Assembly (NCBI GenBank): GCA_049889395.1
Contig: JBMHDM010000031.1
Location: 1 to 64,000, forward strand
Direction: 5' to 3'
Origin: UBA3537 sp049889395
GTDB taxonomy: Bacteria > Bacteroidota > Bacteroidia > Flavobacteriales > Flavobacteriaceae
DNA length: 64,000 bases
The notes under the pieces are model-generated. The model searched no databases. It was not told the DNA's origin and was given only the letters and a program-made list of their open reading frames with translations. The translations under genes and the position numbers were made by a program. This document shows, in pieces, positions 51,457-59,205 of the stretch. Position 1 is the first letter of the stretch. Every line of letters starts with the position of its first letter.

Positions 51457-52898
51457 TCACCATTAAAAATTATATAAACGGCAAATTAAAAGAGCCCATT
51501 AATAACCAATGGATTGATAGCCTCAGTCCAGGGACTGGTGAAGTTTATGGCAAACTCCCCAACTCTGATTGTAGAGACGTTGCTTTAGCTTACCAAGCGG
51601 CTCATACTGCTTTTCCGGTCTGGTCCAAGACGCCCGTTGAAAAACGAAGTCAAATCTTATCAAAAATAGCAGATCTAATAGAAGAAAAGTTAGATGATCT
51701 AGCAGCCGCAGAAAGTCTAGACAACGGCAAGCCTCTTGCATTAGCCAGACATGTCGATATTCCAAGAGCAGCTCATAATTTTAGATTTTTTAGCCAAGCT
51801 ATAACCCAATTTCACAGTGAGAGTTACGATCAGATTCCGAAGAATACTATAAATTTTAACCTCCGTCAACCCATTGGAGTTGTAGGCTGTATCTCGCCAT
51901 GGAATCTGCCGTTATATCTGTTGACGTGGAAAATTGCACCAGCTCTAGCAGCCGGAAATTGTGTGATTGCAAAACCAAGTGAAGTCACCCCCTATACAGC
52001 GTATTTGTTGTCTGATTTGTGCGAAAAAGCAGGACTACCAAAAGGGGTTTTAAATATTATTCATGGAGAAGGTAGATCCGTTGGTCAGGCCATTGTGGAG
52101 CACCCCGACATTAAAGCCATTTCTTTCACTGGCGGAACAAAAACTGGGGCTCATATTGCCAAAACTGCTGCCCCGCTATTTAAAAAATTATCATTAGAAC
52201 TTGGCGGAAAAAACCCCAACATCATTTTTGCAGATTGTGATTATGATAAAATGCTGAATACGACTGTAAACTCTGCATTTGCCAATCAAGGCCAAATTTG
52301 TTTGTGTGGAAGTCGCATTTTTGTGGAGAATTCTATCTATGAGAGATTCAAACATGATTTTGTTCAAAAAGTAAACCAACTAAAGGTAGGCTTACCCTTC
52401 AAAAAAGACACAGACATTGGTGCTTTGGTTTCAAAATCTCACATGAACAAAGTACTGAGTTATATCAAAAATATAGACCCTGATTTGGCTACTATTTTGT
52501 GTGGGGGTAAACAAATTTCAATAAAAAATGGCGAAAATGGTTACTATTTAAAACCCACTGTTATTGAAGTTAACTCAAATAATTGTGAATTAAATCAAGA
52601 AGAAATTTTTGGTCCTGTTGTGACCATTATGCCATTTTCAACAGAACAAGAAGCTTTAGCCTTAGCAAATGATGTAAAATATGGTCTATCTGCTACCGTT
52701 TGGACCAATAACCTTAAACGAAGTCTTTACTTTTCTGATCATTTAGAAACAGGTATTGTATGGGTTAATACATGGATGCAACGGGACTTACGTACCCCTT
52801 TTGGTGGTAAAAAATCATCTGGAGTGGGTCGAGAAGGTGGATTTGAAGTTTTGCGTTTCTTTACAGAATCTAAAAATGTATGTATTAATTATGAGTAA
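51453..52898 (+). CDS. Aldehyde dehydrogenase, probable 2-aminomuconate-6-semialdehyde dehydrogenase
   Basis: The 481-residue NAD-dependent enzyme has catalytic Cys283 in GQICLCGSRIF, Glu249 in LELGGKNP and the conserved Asn in PWNLP (149-153). EEIFGPVV and TPFGGKKSSGVGREGG are family signatures. The length, the GQICLCGSR region and the location between the ACMSD-type decarboxylase and deaminase genes fit the enzyme that oxidises 2-aminomuconate semialdehyde. The start ATG overlaps the previous stop. Confidence 0.9.
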   Translation: MITIKNYINGKLKEPINNQWIDSLSPGTGEVYGKLPNSDCRDVALAYQAAHTAFPVWSKTPVEKRSQILSKIADLIEEKLDDLAAAESLDNGKPLALARHVDIPRAAHNFRFFSQAITQFHSESYDQIPKNTINFNLRQPIGVVGCISPWNLPLYLLTWKIAPALAAGNCVIAKPSEVTPYTAYLLSDLCEKAGLPKGVLNIIHGEGRSVGQAIVEHPDIKAISFTGGTKTGAHIAKTAAPLFKKLSLELGGKNPNIIFADCDYDKMLNTTVNSAFANQGQICLCGSRIFVENSIYERFKHDFVQKVNQLKVGLPFKKDTDIGALVSKSHMNKVLSYIKNIDPDLATILCGGKQISIKNGENGYYLKPTVIEVNSNNCELNQEEIFGPVVTIMPFSTEQEALALANDVKYGLSATVWTNNLKRSLYFSDHLETGIVWVNTWMQRDLRTPFGGKKSSGVGREGGFEVLRFFTESKNVCINYE

Positions 52899-52900
52899 TT

Positions 52901-53683
52901 ATGGAATTGAAATTAAATAACAAATCGGCTTTGGTGTGCGGTAGCACACAAGGAATCGGCCGGTCTACGGCAATAGCACTCGCCAATGAAGGGGCTCGGG
53001 TCACATTACTAGCTAGAAATGAGAACAAACTTAAACAAGTATTGTCCGAACTTCCTAAAACAGCTACACATGATTATATCGTTGCGGATTTTTCTGATCC
53101 CGAACAATTAAAATCAAACGTAAAATCTTATCTGAAAAACCACACTGGATTTCATATTCTTGTAAACAACACAGGTGGCCCTAGAAGCGGTGCAATTATT
53201 GAGGCTACCTTAGAGCAATTTGAATCAGCCTTTACGATGCATCTCAAATGTAATCATGTTCTAACACAATTGACAGTACCCTTCATGAAAGATCAACAAT
53301 ATGGACGAATTATCAATGTAATTTCGACTTCCGTCAAAGAACCCATCGAAGGGCTTGGGGTTAGTAACACCATTCGAAATGCGGTAGGAAACTGGAGTAA
53401 AACATTATCTTTTGAATTGGGAGCATTTGGAATAACCGTCAATAACATTTTACCAGGTTTTACAGAAACTGAGCGCTTAAATGAAATTATTGGCATAAAA
53501 GCGCAAAAAGCTAAAGTCCCTTTTGAGACAATGGAAGAGATTATGAAAAACTATACACCGGCCAAACGGTTTGCAAAACCAGAGGAAACCGCTCATGCCA
53601 TCATATTTTTAGCCAGTCAAGCAGCGGGCTACATAAATGGAATAAATCTACCTGTAGATGGAGGACGAACAAAATCTTTGTAA
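52901..53683 (+). CDS. SDR-family protein with altered catalytic tetrad
   Basis: The 260-residue protein has the SDR nucleotide-binding GSTQGIGRSTA (14-24), NNTGG-type VNNTGGPRS (88-96) and the DGG end. Ser142 is present, but the usual YxxxK is replaced by Ser155-x3-Arg159 in GLGVSNTIRN, and the NxxxG-like Asn is His114. Related SDR proteins with SNTxR occur in other bacteria. Classical carbonyl reduction is therefore doubtful. Its role in the kynurenine operon is unknown; it could act on a later semialdehyde or keto acid. It starts two bases after the dehydrogenase stop. Confidence 0.85.
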   Translation: MELKLNNKSALVCGSTQGIGRSTAIALANEGARVTLLARNENKLKQVLSELPKTATHDYIVADFSDPEQLKSNVKSYLKNHTGFHILVNNTGGPRSGAIIEATLEQFESAFTMHLKCNHVLTQLTVPFMKDQQYGRIINVISTSVKEPIEGLGVSNTIRNAVGNWSKTLSFELGAFGITVNNILPGFTETERLNEIIGIKAQKAKVPFETMEEIMKNYTPAKRFAKPEETAHAIIFLASQAAGYINGINLPVDGGRTKSL

Positions 53684-53713
53684 CTTTATAGCAAACACAA
53701 TACAAAAAACCTC

Positions 53714-54238
53714 ATGAGTAAAATCGTTTCTCCTCTAAATTTCAAAGCTTGGATTGATCAAAATAGAGCGCTACTAAAACCTCCTGTAGGCAATAAATGT
53801 GTGTGGAAAGATGGTGAATTTATTGTCATGGTTGTTGGTGGTCCTAATAATAGAAAAGATTATCATTACAACGAAACCCCTGAATTCTTCTATCAAATCG
53901 AAGGAGATATCGTTCTGAAAATAATCGATAATGGCATTAGTAAAGATATTCACATCAAGGAGGGTGATATTTACTTACTTCCTGCGAAAGTACCACACTC
54001 ACCACAGCGTGGAGCAGATACCGTCGGCCTTGTTATTGAATATCCGCGTGACGAAGGGGTGCTAGATGCTTTAGAGTGGTATTGCGAAAACTGCAGTCAT
54101 CAGCTCTATCGCGAACCCTTCACATTGAAAAATATTGAAACTGATATGCCAGCTATTTTTGATCGGTATTATTCTGACACCAACAAATGTACATGCAATA
54201 AATGTGGTACAATTATGAAGGCTCCCAATAATTTATAG
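53714..54238 (+). CDS. haaO: 3-hydroxyanthranilate 3,4-dioxygenase
   Basis: The 174-residue cupin dioxygenase opens the ring of 3-hydroxyanthranilate to 2-amino-3-carboxymuconate semialdehyde. The iron ligands are His51, Glu57 and His95, with Arg47 and Arg99 for substrate binding, all in the expected places. The C-terminal rubredoxin-like site has Cys124, Cys127, Cys161 and Cys164 (WYCENC and TCNKCG), as in the bacterial form (NbaC). It precedes the decarboxylase gene by nine bases. Confidence 0.96.
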   Translation: MSKIVSPLNFKAWIDQNRALLKPPVGNKCVWKDGEFIVMVVGGPNNRKDYHYNETPEFFYQIEGDIVLKIIDNGISKDIHIKEGDIYLLPAKVPHSPQRGADTVGLVIEYPRDEGVLDALEWYCENCSHQLYREPFTLKNIETDMPAIFDRYYSDTNKCTCNKCGTIMKAPNNL

Positions 54239-54247
54239 TTCACAATC

Positions 54248-55330
54248 ATGAAACGCAAGTTACGGATCAATGGTCATTCACATTTACTTCCCTACCCAGA
54301 GGAAATCCCTCAATTTATGAAAGAGAAGGAAATTTTCTGGGTTGACGATGAGCGTAAACACATGCTTCAAAAAGGTTGGAGCCGCCCTGTTACCCATTCC
54401 AGTTTTTTCTTGAACGAGAAATTAGAATGGATGGATAAAAATAAAATTGATCATGCGGTTGTGCTCAATTTATCGCAATTGTACGGCAATGGCTTACGGC
54501 TTGAAATGATGAAAAAGGCCTTGCGTTTTCAAAATGATTTCAATGCTAAAATTCAACAAAATCATGCCTCAAAATTTACTTGTGGTTTTGTCGTTCATCC
54601 CGGATTTATTCAAGGTGCCCTTTGGGAAATAGAACGCTGTGTCGAAGAATTGGACTTGAAAGTATTGTGCTTGCCAACACATTTTATGGACAGTATTGGG
54701 CAATGGCGTAGTGTTTTCGATAAAGAAAATGATGCTATTTTCGAATTGGCTAATCAATACAATTTAGCTATTGAGGTTCACCCCTATGATGGCGATAAAA
54801 TGATAAAACTTGAAAATACCTCTTGGCGTTTTCATTTGATTTGGATGCTAGCACAATGTGGAGATGCCTATCATTTCTACACCCTAAATGGTATGCAAGA
54901 ACGGTTTCCAAATATCCGAACTTGCTTTGCACATGGTGGACAAATGGCTCAAATGAATCTGGGAAGACGTATTCAAGGCTTTGATGGTCGACGCGATTTA
55001 TTTGAAGGAAAAACCCACCCCAGAAAAGCTGTGGGGCACCCCAACATTTATTTCGATACACTTGTTCACGACACTGACTCCTTTGATTTAATGCTCAAAA
55101 GACAAGGCAGTAATCAGATCATAATGGGATTAGATGACCCTTATCCCTTAGGAGAAATGGAGAGTGAGGCACAATCATCATATCCTGGAAAATTATTGGA
55201 TTTGGCTCTAGAGAGAGATTTGATTGATCGGTACCAATACGACGATATATGGGAAGACAATGTGTTGCGTTGGTTGTTTGGTAAAGACAAAGATAAAATT
55301 GACAATTTAACTCAAAAAATATTATCATAA
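54248..55330 (+). CDS. Amidohydrolase-family 2-amino-3-carboxymuconate-6-semialdehyde decarboxylase
   Basis: The 360-residue metal-dependent protein has the HxH motif His10-Ser-His12 in NGHSHLLPY, a third His in AIEVHPYDG, another in TCFAHGGQMA, and Asp in GLDDPYPLGE, the ACMSD-type ligand set. It would decarboxylate the unstable product of HaaO and so prevent quinolinate formation. A close family outside ACMSD exists, but position directly after haaO supports this role. The stop overlaps the next ATG by one base. Confidence 0.9.
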   Translation: MKRKLRINGHSHLLPYPEEIPQFMKEKEIFWVDDERKHMLQKGWSRPVTHSSFFLNEKLEWMDKNKIDHAVVLNLSQLYGNGLRLEMMKKALRFQNDFNAKIQQNHASKFTCGFVVHPGFIQGALWEIERCVEELDLKVLCLPTHFMDSIGQWRSVFDKENDAIFELANQYNLAIEVHPYDGDKMIKLENTSWRFHLIWMLAQCGDAYHFYTLNGMQERFPNIRTCFAHGGQMAQMNLGRRIQGFDGRRDLFEGKTHPRKAVGHPNIYFDTLVHDTDSFDLMLKRQGSNQIIMGLDDPYPLGEMESEAQSSYPGKLLDLALERDLIDRYQYDDIWEDNVLRWLFGKDKDKIDNLTQKILS

Positions 55331-55971
55331 TGCATTTTATTTCTGAAGCATTGGACGATTATGTGGTACAACATTCGGAAAATGAGCCAGAGCTTTTAAA
55401 ATCCCTTACCCGAGAGACTTATCAAAAAGTATTGCAACCTCGCATGCTGAGTGGTCACTTTCAAGGAAGAATTTTGAGTTTAATTTCAAAACTCACTCGT
55501 CCCAACCATATATTGGAAATCGGAACTTTCACTGGGTACTCTGCCCTTTGTTTGGCAGAAGGTATGCAACAAAATGGCCAATTACACACCATTGATATCA
55601 ACGAAGAATTAGTAGATTTACAACGACGCTATTTTGACGCTTCAGGTTTAGGCCCCCAAATTCATCAACATTTAGGGTCGGCCATCGATATTATTCCAAC
55701 CATTAATTTGAACTTTGATTTGGTCTTTATAGATGCTGATAAGCCCAATTATGTGAATTATTTTCACCTTATCATCGATAAATTAAATTCTGGAGGGATA
55801 ATTATTTCAGATAACGTATTGTGGAGTGGAAAGGTTGTTGAACCAATCAAACCTGATGACATATCAACAAAAACTGTTCTAGAATACAATAAAGTTCTGA
55901 AAAATGATGAGCGGATAGAAACAGTGTTATTACCCATCCGAGATGGCTTGACGATAAGTCTAAAAAAATAA
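55330..55971 (+). CDS. Metal-dependent class I O-methyltransferase
   Basis: The 213-residue SAM methyltransferase belongs to the COMT-like cation-dependent family. ILEIGTFTGYSALCLAEGM is the SAM loop, LVFIDADKPNYVNYF the metal-binding region, and IIISDNVLWSGKVV the second metal region with Asp and Asn. Substrates are usually catechols or phenolic acids. It overlaps the decarboxylase gene by one base, so it is translationally coupled to the kynurenine operon; in related genomes it can also group with tatA. The real substrate is unknown. Confidence 0.9.
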   Translation: MHFISEALDDYVVQHSENEPELLKSLTRETYQKVLQPRMLSGHFQGRILSLISKLTRPNHILEIGTFTGYSALCLAEGMQQNGQLHTIDINEELVDLQRRYFDASGLGPQIHQHLGSAIDIIPTINLNFDLVFIDADKPNYVNYFHLIIDKLNSGGIIISDNVLWSGKVVEPIKPDDISTKTVLEYNKVLKNDERIETVLLPIRDGLTISLKK

Positions 55972-55973
55972 AT

Positions 55974-56258
55974 CTAAAGTTTTCGACGAACGGATCCGGT
56001 CAAATCGTCAATACTATCTTTGACTTTATTGATTTCATTTGAAATATCTTTAGTCATATCGGTATTGATTCCTTGTTTCTCGGCACTTCGTTTAATTTCG
56101 GACTTAATATCGTTAGTTGCATTTTTTAGGGTTCGCATACCTTTGCCCATACCTTTTGCGATATCTGGAATTTTATCTGCACCAAAAATGAGTATAACCA
56201 CAAACAGAATAAAAACTATCTCGGTACTGCTTATAAAAAGTGGATATTGTAGCAACAT
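55974..56258 (-). CDS. tatA: Sec-independent translocase subunit TatA/B-like
   Basis: The 94-residue protein has the N-terminal membrane helix (about 12-27, EIVFILFVVILIFGADKIP), the hinge ADKIPDIAKGMGKGM and an amphipathic helix extending to about residue 60, followed by a polar tail. This is the TatA/B/E plan for exporting folded proteins. The tail is too short to settle TatA against TatB; in most flavobacteria a protein of this kind is called TatA. No tatC is nearby. It is monocistronic or paired with the gene to its right. Confidence 0.9.
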   Translation of the reverse strand: MLLQYPLFISSTEIVFILFVVILIFGADKIPDIAKGMGKGMRTLKNATNDIKSEIKRSAEKQGINTDMTKDISNEINKVKDSIDDLTGSVRRKL

Positions 56259-56282
56259 GATACAAAGATAAAAACTAATAAT

Positions 56283-57077
56283 TTAATTTTGATTTAAATT
56301 ATTAGTTTTAAATTCATGGAGTTTTTGTTCTAAATACTGCATAATTTCGACATCACTACGGTTGGCACACCGCAATTGAAAATCTGAATCGTCAGCACAA
56401 AAATGATAAAACTCTGTTCGTAAGGACTCATCCAAAAATTCATTTTTGAATAGCTCTGGACCAACAACCTCTTTTATGTGGGTCAGAATAGATTTTTCTT
56501 TTTCAATTCTTAGTGTTTGTTTGAGTTTTTTAGTTCGGCCCGTTATGGTGTTTAAAAATTTATTGAGGTTAAACATGGCATAGGGAAAGCCAACATAAAG
56601 CATTTTTCCTGCATCGGCTTCAAATAATCGGCTTTCATTTTGTGTCTTTCTTGGTCCAGTGTAGCCCGGAATGCCAAGGTCATAAAAATCTAGGGGACGC
56701 TCGGCATCAGAATTTATAATATCTGAATTTAAATCACCGGTTAGAATTTGACCAATGCTAACCTCATCCAAAGCCGTAATATTATCATCCAAATAGACCT
56801 CCATATAGCGTTGGTTCATCATAGTCGAATTGACAATTACAAATTTTGGTGTATATTGAATGGAGGAAAAATATAATGAATCAGATGATTTAGCCTCAAT
56901 TGTAAATTCACCATTTGAATCAGTAGTGGCGTAGCGGAAGGAAGATTTATTGATTACATGAATGCCTTCTACACTTCCCTCTGCTTTGATCATCCCTGAA
57001 ATCTCTTTAGTTTGGGAGGATACGGTTCCAACAAATGATAAAAATAAAATGATCTGTAATAATCTGAAGCACCTCAA
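56283..57077 (-). CDS. CarboxypepD_reg-like secreted protein
   Basis: The 264-residue protein has a signal peptide (about 1-21, VSSQ). Residues about 23-95 form a carboxypeptidase regulatory-like domain: EISGMIKAEGSVEGIHVINKSS then YATTDSNGEFTIEAKSSDSLYFSS, read in parts. The remaining 160 residues are not assigned to a family by me and contain a PGYTGPRKTQNE segment. Such proteins are common in Bacteroidota envelopes and have no proven function. It stands 24 bases upstream of tatA on the same strand. Confidence 0.82.
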   Translation of the reverse strand: MRCFRLLQIILFLSFVGTVSSQTKEISGMIKAEGSVEGIHVINKSSFRYATTDSNGEFTIEAKSSDSLYFSSIQYTPKFVIVNSTMMNQRYMEVYLDDNITALDEVSIGQILTGDLNSDIINSDAERPLDFYDLGIPGYTGPRKTQNESRLFEADAGKMLYVGFPYAMFNLNKFLNTITGRTKKLKQTLRIEKEKSILTHIKEVVGPELFKNEFLDESLRTEFYHFCADDSDFQLRCANRSDVEIMQYLEQKLHEFKTNNLNQN

Positions 57078-57142
57078 GGTTTCAATTATTTTTTCTATAA
57101 ATTTACAAAAAACGAGCCAAGCTCAACAAGACAATCAATTGA

Positions 57143-57850
57143 ATGAAAAAACTAATCATTGCCAGTACATCAACAATTCACGGAAGTGGCTATTTGGAAT
57201 ACCTGATGCAAACTCTTGAGGAATTGTTTCATAGCGTACAAAATATTGTATTTATCCCATATGCTAGACCTAGTGGAATTTCTCATGAAAAGTACAATGA
57301 TATTGCCCAAATTGCTTTTAATTCGATTGGAAAAACTGTAATTGGTATTCACAAATTTGACAATCCAAAACAAGCCATTTTAGAAGCAAAAGGTCTTTTT
57401 GTGGGGGGTGGAAATAGCTTTGTACTACTCAAGGAGTTATACCAAAAAGATCTTTTAGAACCCTTAAAATCGGCCATTAATTCTGGAACACCATATCTTG
57501 GCACAAGCGCAGGAAGTAATATTTGTGGACTAACTATGGGAACTTCAAACGACATGCCTATTGTTCATCCACAGCGTTTTGATACTTTGGGAATTGTCCC
57601 ATTCAATATCAATCCACATTACTTGGATCCTGACCCAAACAGCACCCACATGGGAGAGACAAGAGAAACTCGAATCAAGGAATTTCACATCTTCAACAAT
57701 CAACCAGTTGTTGGACTTCGCGAAGGTAGTTTCTTGAAAATTAATGGCAATCATATTTCTCTGCAAGGGGAACTAACAGCTCGAATTTTTGAAGCCAATA
57801 AATCAGCCTACGAGCTTGAGTCAGGAGCTGATTTAAGTCGTTTGAATTAA
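57143..57850 (+). CDS. pepE: Dipeptidase E (peptidase S51)
   Basis: The 235-residue serine peptidase cleaves Asp-X dipeptides. The nucleophile Ser122 lies in YLGTSAGSNIC (118-128), preceded by GLFVGGGNSFVLL (85-97). The NINPHYLDPDP segment and the VVGLREGSFLKI end fit the PepE family. The length matches S. enterica PepE. It is cytoplasmic and serves peptide recycling. The stop overlaps the convergent acetyltransferase gene by four bases. Confidence 0.94.
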   Translation: MKKLIIASTSTIHGSGYLEYLMQTLEELFHSVQNIVFIPYARPSGISHEKYNDIAQIAFNSIGKTVIGIHKFDNPKQAILEAKGLFVGGGNSFVLLKELYQKDLLEPLKSAINSGTPYLGTSAGSNICGLTMGTSNDMPIVHPQRFDTLGIVPFNINPHYLDPDPNSTHMGETRETRIKEFHIFNNQPVVGLREGSFLKINGNHISLQGELTARIFEANKSAYELESGADLSRLN

Positions 57851-58272
57851 GTTTTAAGAGGCTTTAAAAAATGAAATCCAAGTTTTTTATAGCCTTGTCT
57901 AAGATAAAATCTATGAGACATTTCATTTTCTACATAGGCATTTAACTCGATGGTTTCATAACCTTTTGATTGTGCATAGGTTTCAATCCACTCCACCAGT
58001 TTTTGACCAATCCCCCTGTTCCTATAAACATCGTCCACAAAGACATGATCGATTTCCACGCTTCGACCAGAATAGTGTCTTGTACAAAACCACATCCCGG
58101 CCACTCCAATTAACTGGCCTGATAAAAACACACCAACACACTCATAGTTTTGATGTATCATTTCATGAAATCGTTGTAATAAAATATCGTCAGAAAGCGG
58201 TTCTTTTTCCATTTTCTTGACTAATGGTACCACGAGATGAATTCGATCCGAAAGAATGGGTTCTATTAACAT
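57847..58272 (-). CDS. GNAT-family N-acetyltransferase
   Basis: The 141-residue protein has the GNAT acetyl-CoA-binding motif VYRNRGIGQKLVEWIETYA with preceding VEIDHVFVDD, and the final NEMSHRFYLRQGYKKLGFHFLK. This places it in the large GNAT superfamily. The substrate cannot be predicted. It is convergent with pepE and has no other close neighbours. Confidence 0.88.
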   Translation of the reverse strand: MLIEPILSDRIHLVVPLVKKMEKEPLSDDILLQRFHEMIHQNYECVGVFLSGQLIGVAGMWFCTRHYSGRSVEIDHVFVDDVYRNRGIGQKLVEWIETYAQSKGYETIELNAYVENEMSHRFYLRQGYKKLGFHFLKPLKT

Positions 58273-58362
58273 ACTATTGAATTTGTATCAAAAATACAAC
58301 TTAATTTTTTGTGACTTTGATCAAAAAAAATTGTCAAAGCCTAGGGGATAAATTTCTAATTA

Positions 58363-59136
58363 ATGCTTAGAGGGAATCGAAAAATCAGATTAATTATTGG
58401 GGCAGGATTTGTACTTTTTGCACTCTTTCGCTATTGTTCGAATGCAGAGATAAGCCCTTACACCCAAGAAAAACAACACATCGGAATCAGTGAATCTGAA
58501 GAAATTACGATGGGTCTGAATGCTGCCCCTCAAATGGCACATCAATACGGCGGTCTACATCCCGACACCCAATACCAGGCTGCAGTCGACAGAGTTGGGC
58601 AACATCTTGTCAAAAGTAGTGTGGCTAAAAGTAGCAGCTATAAATTTGACTTCCACTTATTGGCTGATGAAGATGCTATCAACGCTTTTGCTCTGCCGGG
58701 TGGACAAATTTTTATCACCTACGCCCTATTTTCCAAATTGGAGAATATTGATCAACTCGCTGGTATTATAGGCCACGAAATTGGTCATGTATTGGGACGA
58801 CACTCGGCTGAACGCCTGGCTAAGGATGGATTAACTCAAGGGATTCTAACTGGGGTTGCCGTAGGAATTGATCCTTCTGCTGCCCAAAGTGCATCGGCTA
58901 TAGCGCAACTCATAAATATGAAGTATGGACGAGATGATGAACTTCAAAGTGATGAGCTTGGCGTCCAATTTATGATTCAAGCTGGCTACAACCCTGAAGC
59001 ACTTATTGGGGTTATGAAAATTTTGAAGGCTGCAGCTGGTCGTAACAGAATTCCAGAGTTTCAAAGTACGCATCCTGACCCTGAGAATAGAATTGAAAAG
59101 ATAAAAGCTGCCATCAAAAAATACCAAAAATACTAG
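58363..59136 (+). CDS. M48-family metallopeptidase, lipoprotein-like
   Basis: The 257-residue protein starts with a basic region and a hydrophobic segment (about 8-24) ending near Cys25 in FRYC, a weak lipobox. The zinc site is HEIGH at 138-142, with the third ligand Glu193 in DELQSDELG. The family is BepA/LoiP-like periplasmic metalloprotease, involved in outer-membrane protein quality control. The short form has no TPR tail. NAFALPGGQIFITYAL is another M48 signature. It is monocistronic. Confidence 0.93.
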   Translation: MLRGNRKIRLIIGAGFVLFALFRYCSNAEISPYTQEKQHIGISESEEITMGLNAAPQMAHQYGGLHPDTQYQAAVDRVGQHLVKSSVAKSSSYKFDFHLLADEDAINAFALPGGQIFITYALFSKLENIDQLAGIIGHEIGHVLGRHSAERLAKDGLTQGILTGVAVGIDPSAAQSASAIAQLINMKYGRDDELQSDELGVQFMIQAGYNPEALIGVMKILKAAAGRNRIPEFQSTHPDPENRIEKIKAAIKKYQKY

Positions 59137-59180
59137 ATTCAAGTTCATTAATTTTCAGTATCATTATTTCAAATTCTTCT

Positions 59181-59188
59181 TATCTTTG
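59181..59188 (+). promoter_or_regulatory. Candidate -7 box TATCTTTG before gpmI
   Basis: TATCTTTG fits the consensus exactly and lies 17 bases before the ATG at 59206. No TTTG -33 element was found at the usual distance. Confidence 0.5.
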
Positions 59189-59205
59189 CGCTATAACCAA
59201 CACAG

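Noticed and set aside
58315..58339. Inverted CTTTGA and TCAAAG before the M48 protease gene
   Set aside because: The arms are only six bases with a 13-base gap in AT-rich DNA; this is likely chance.
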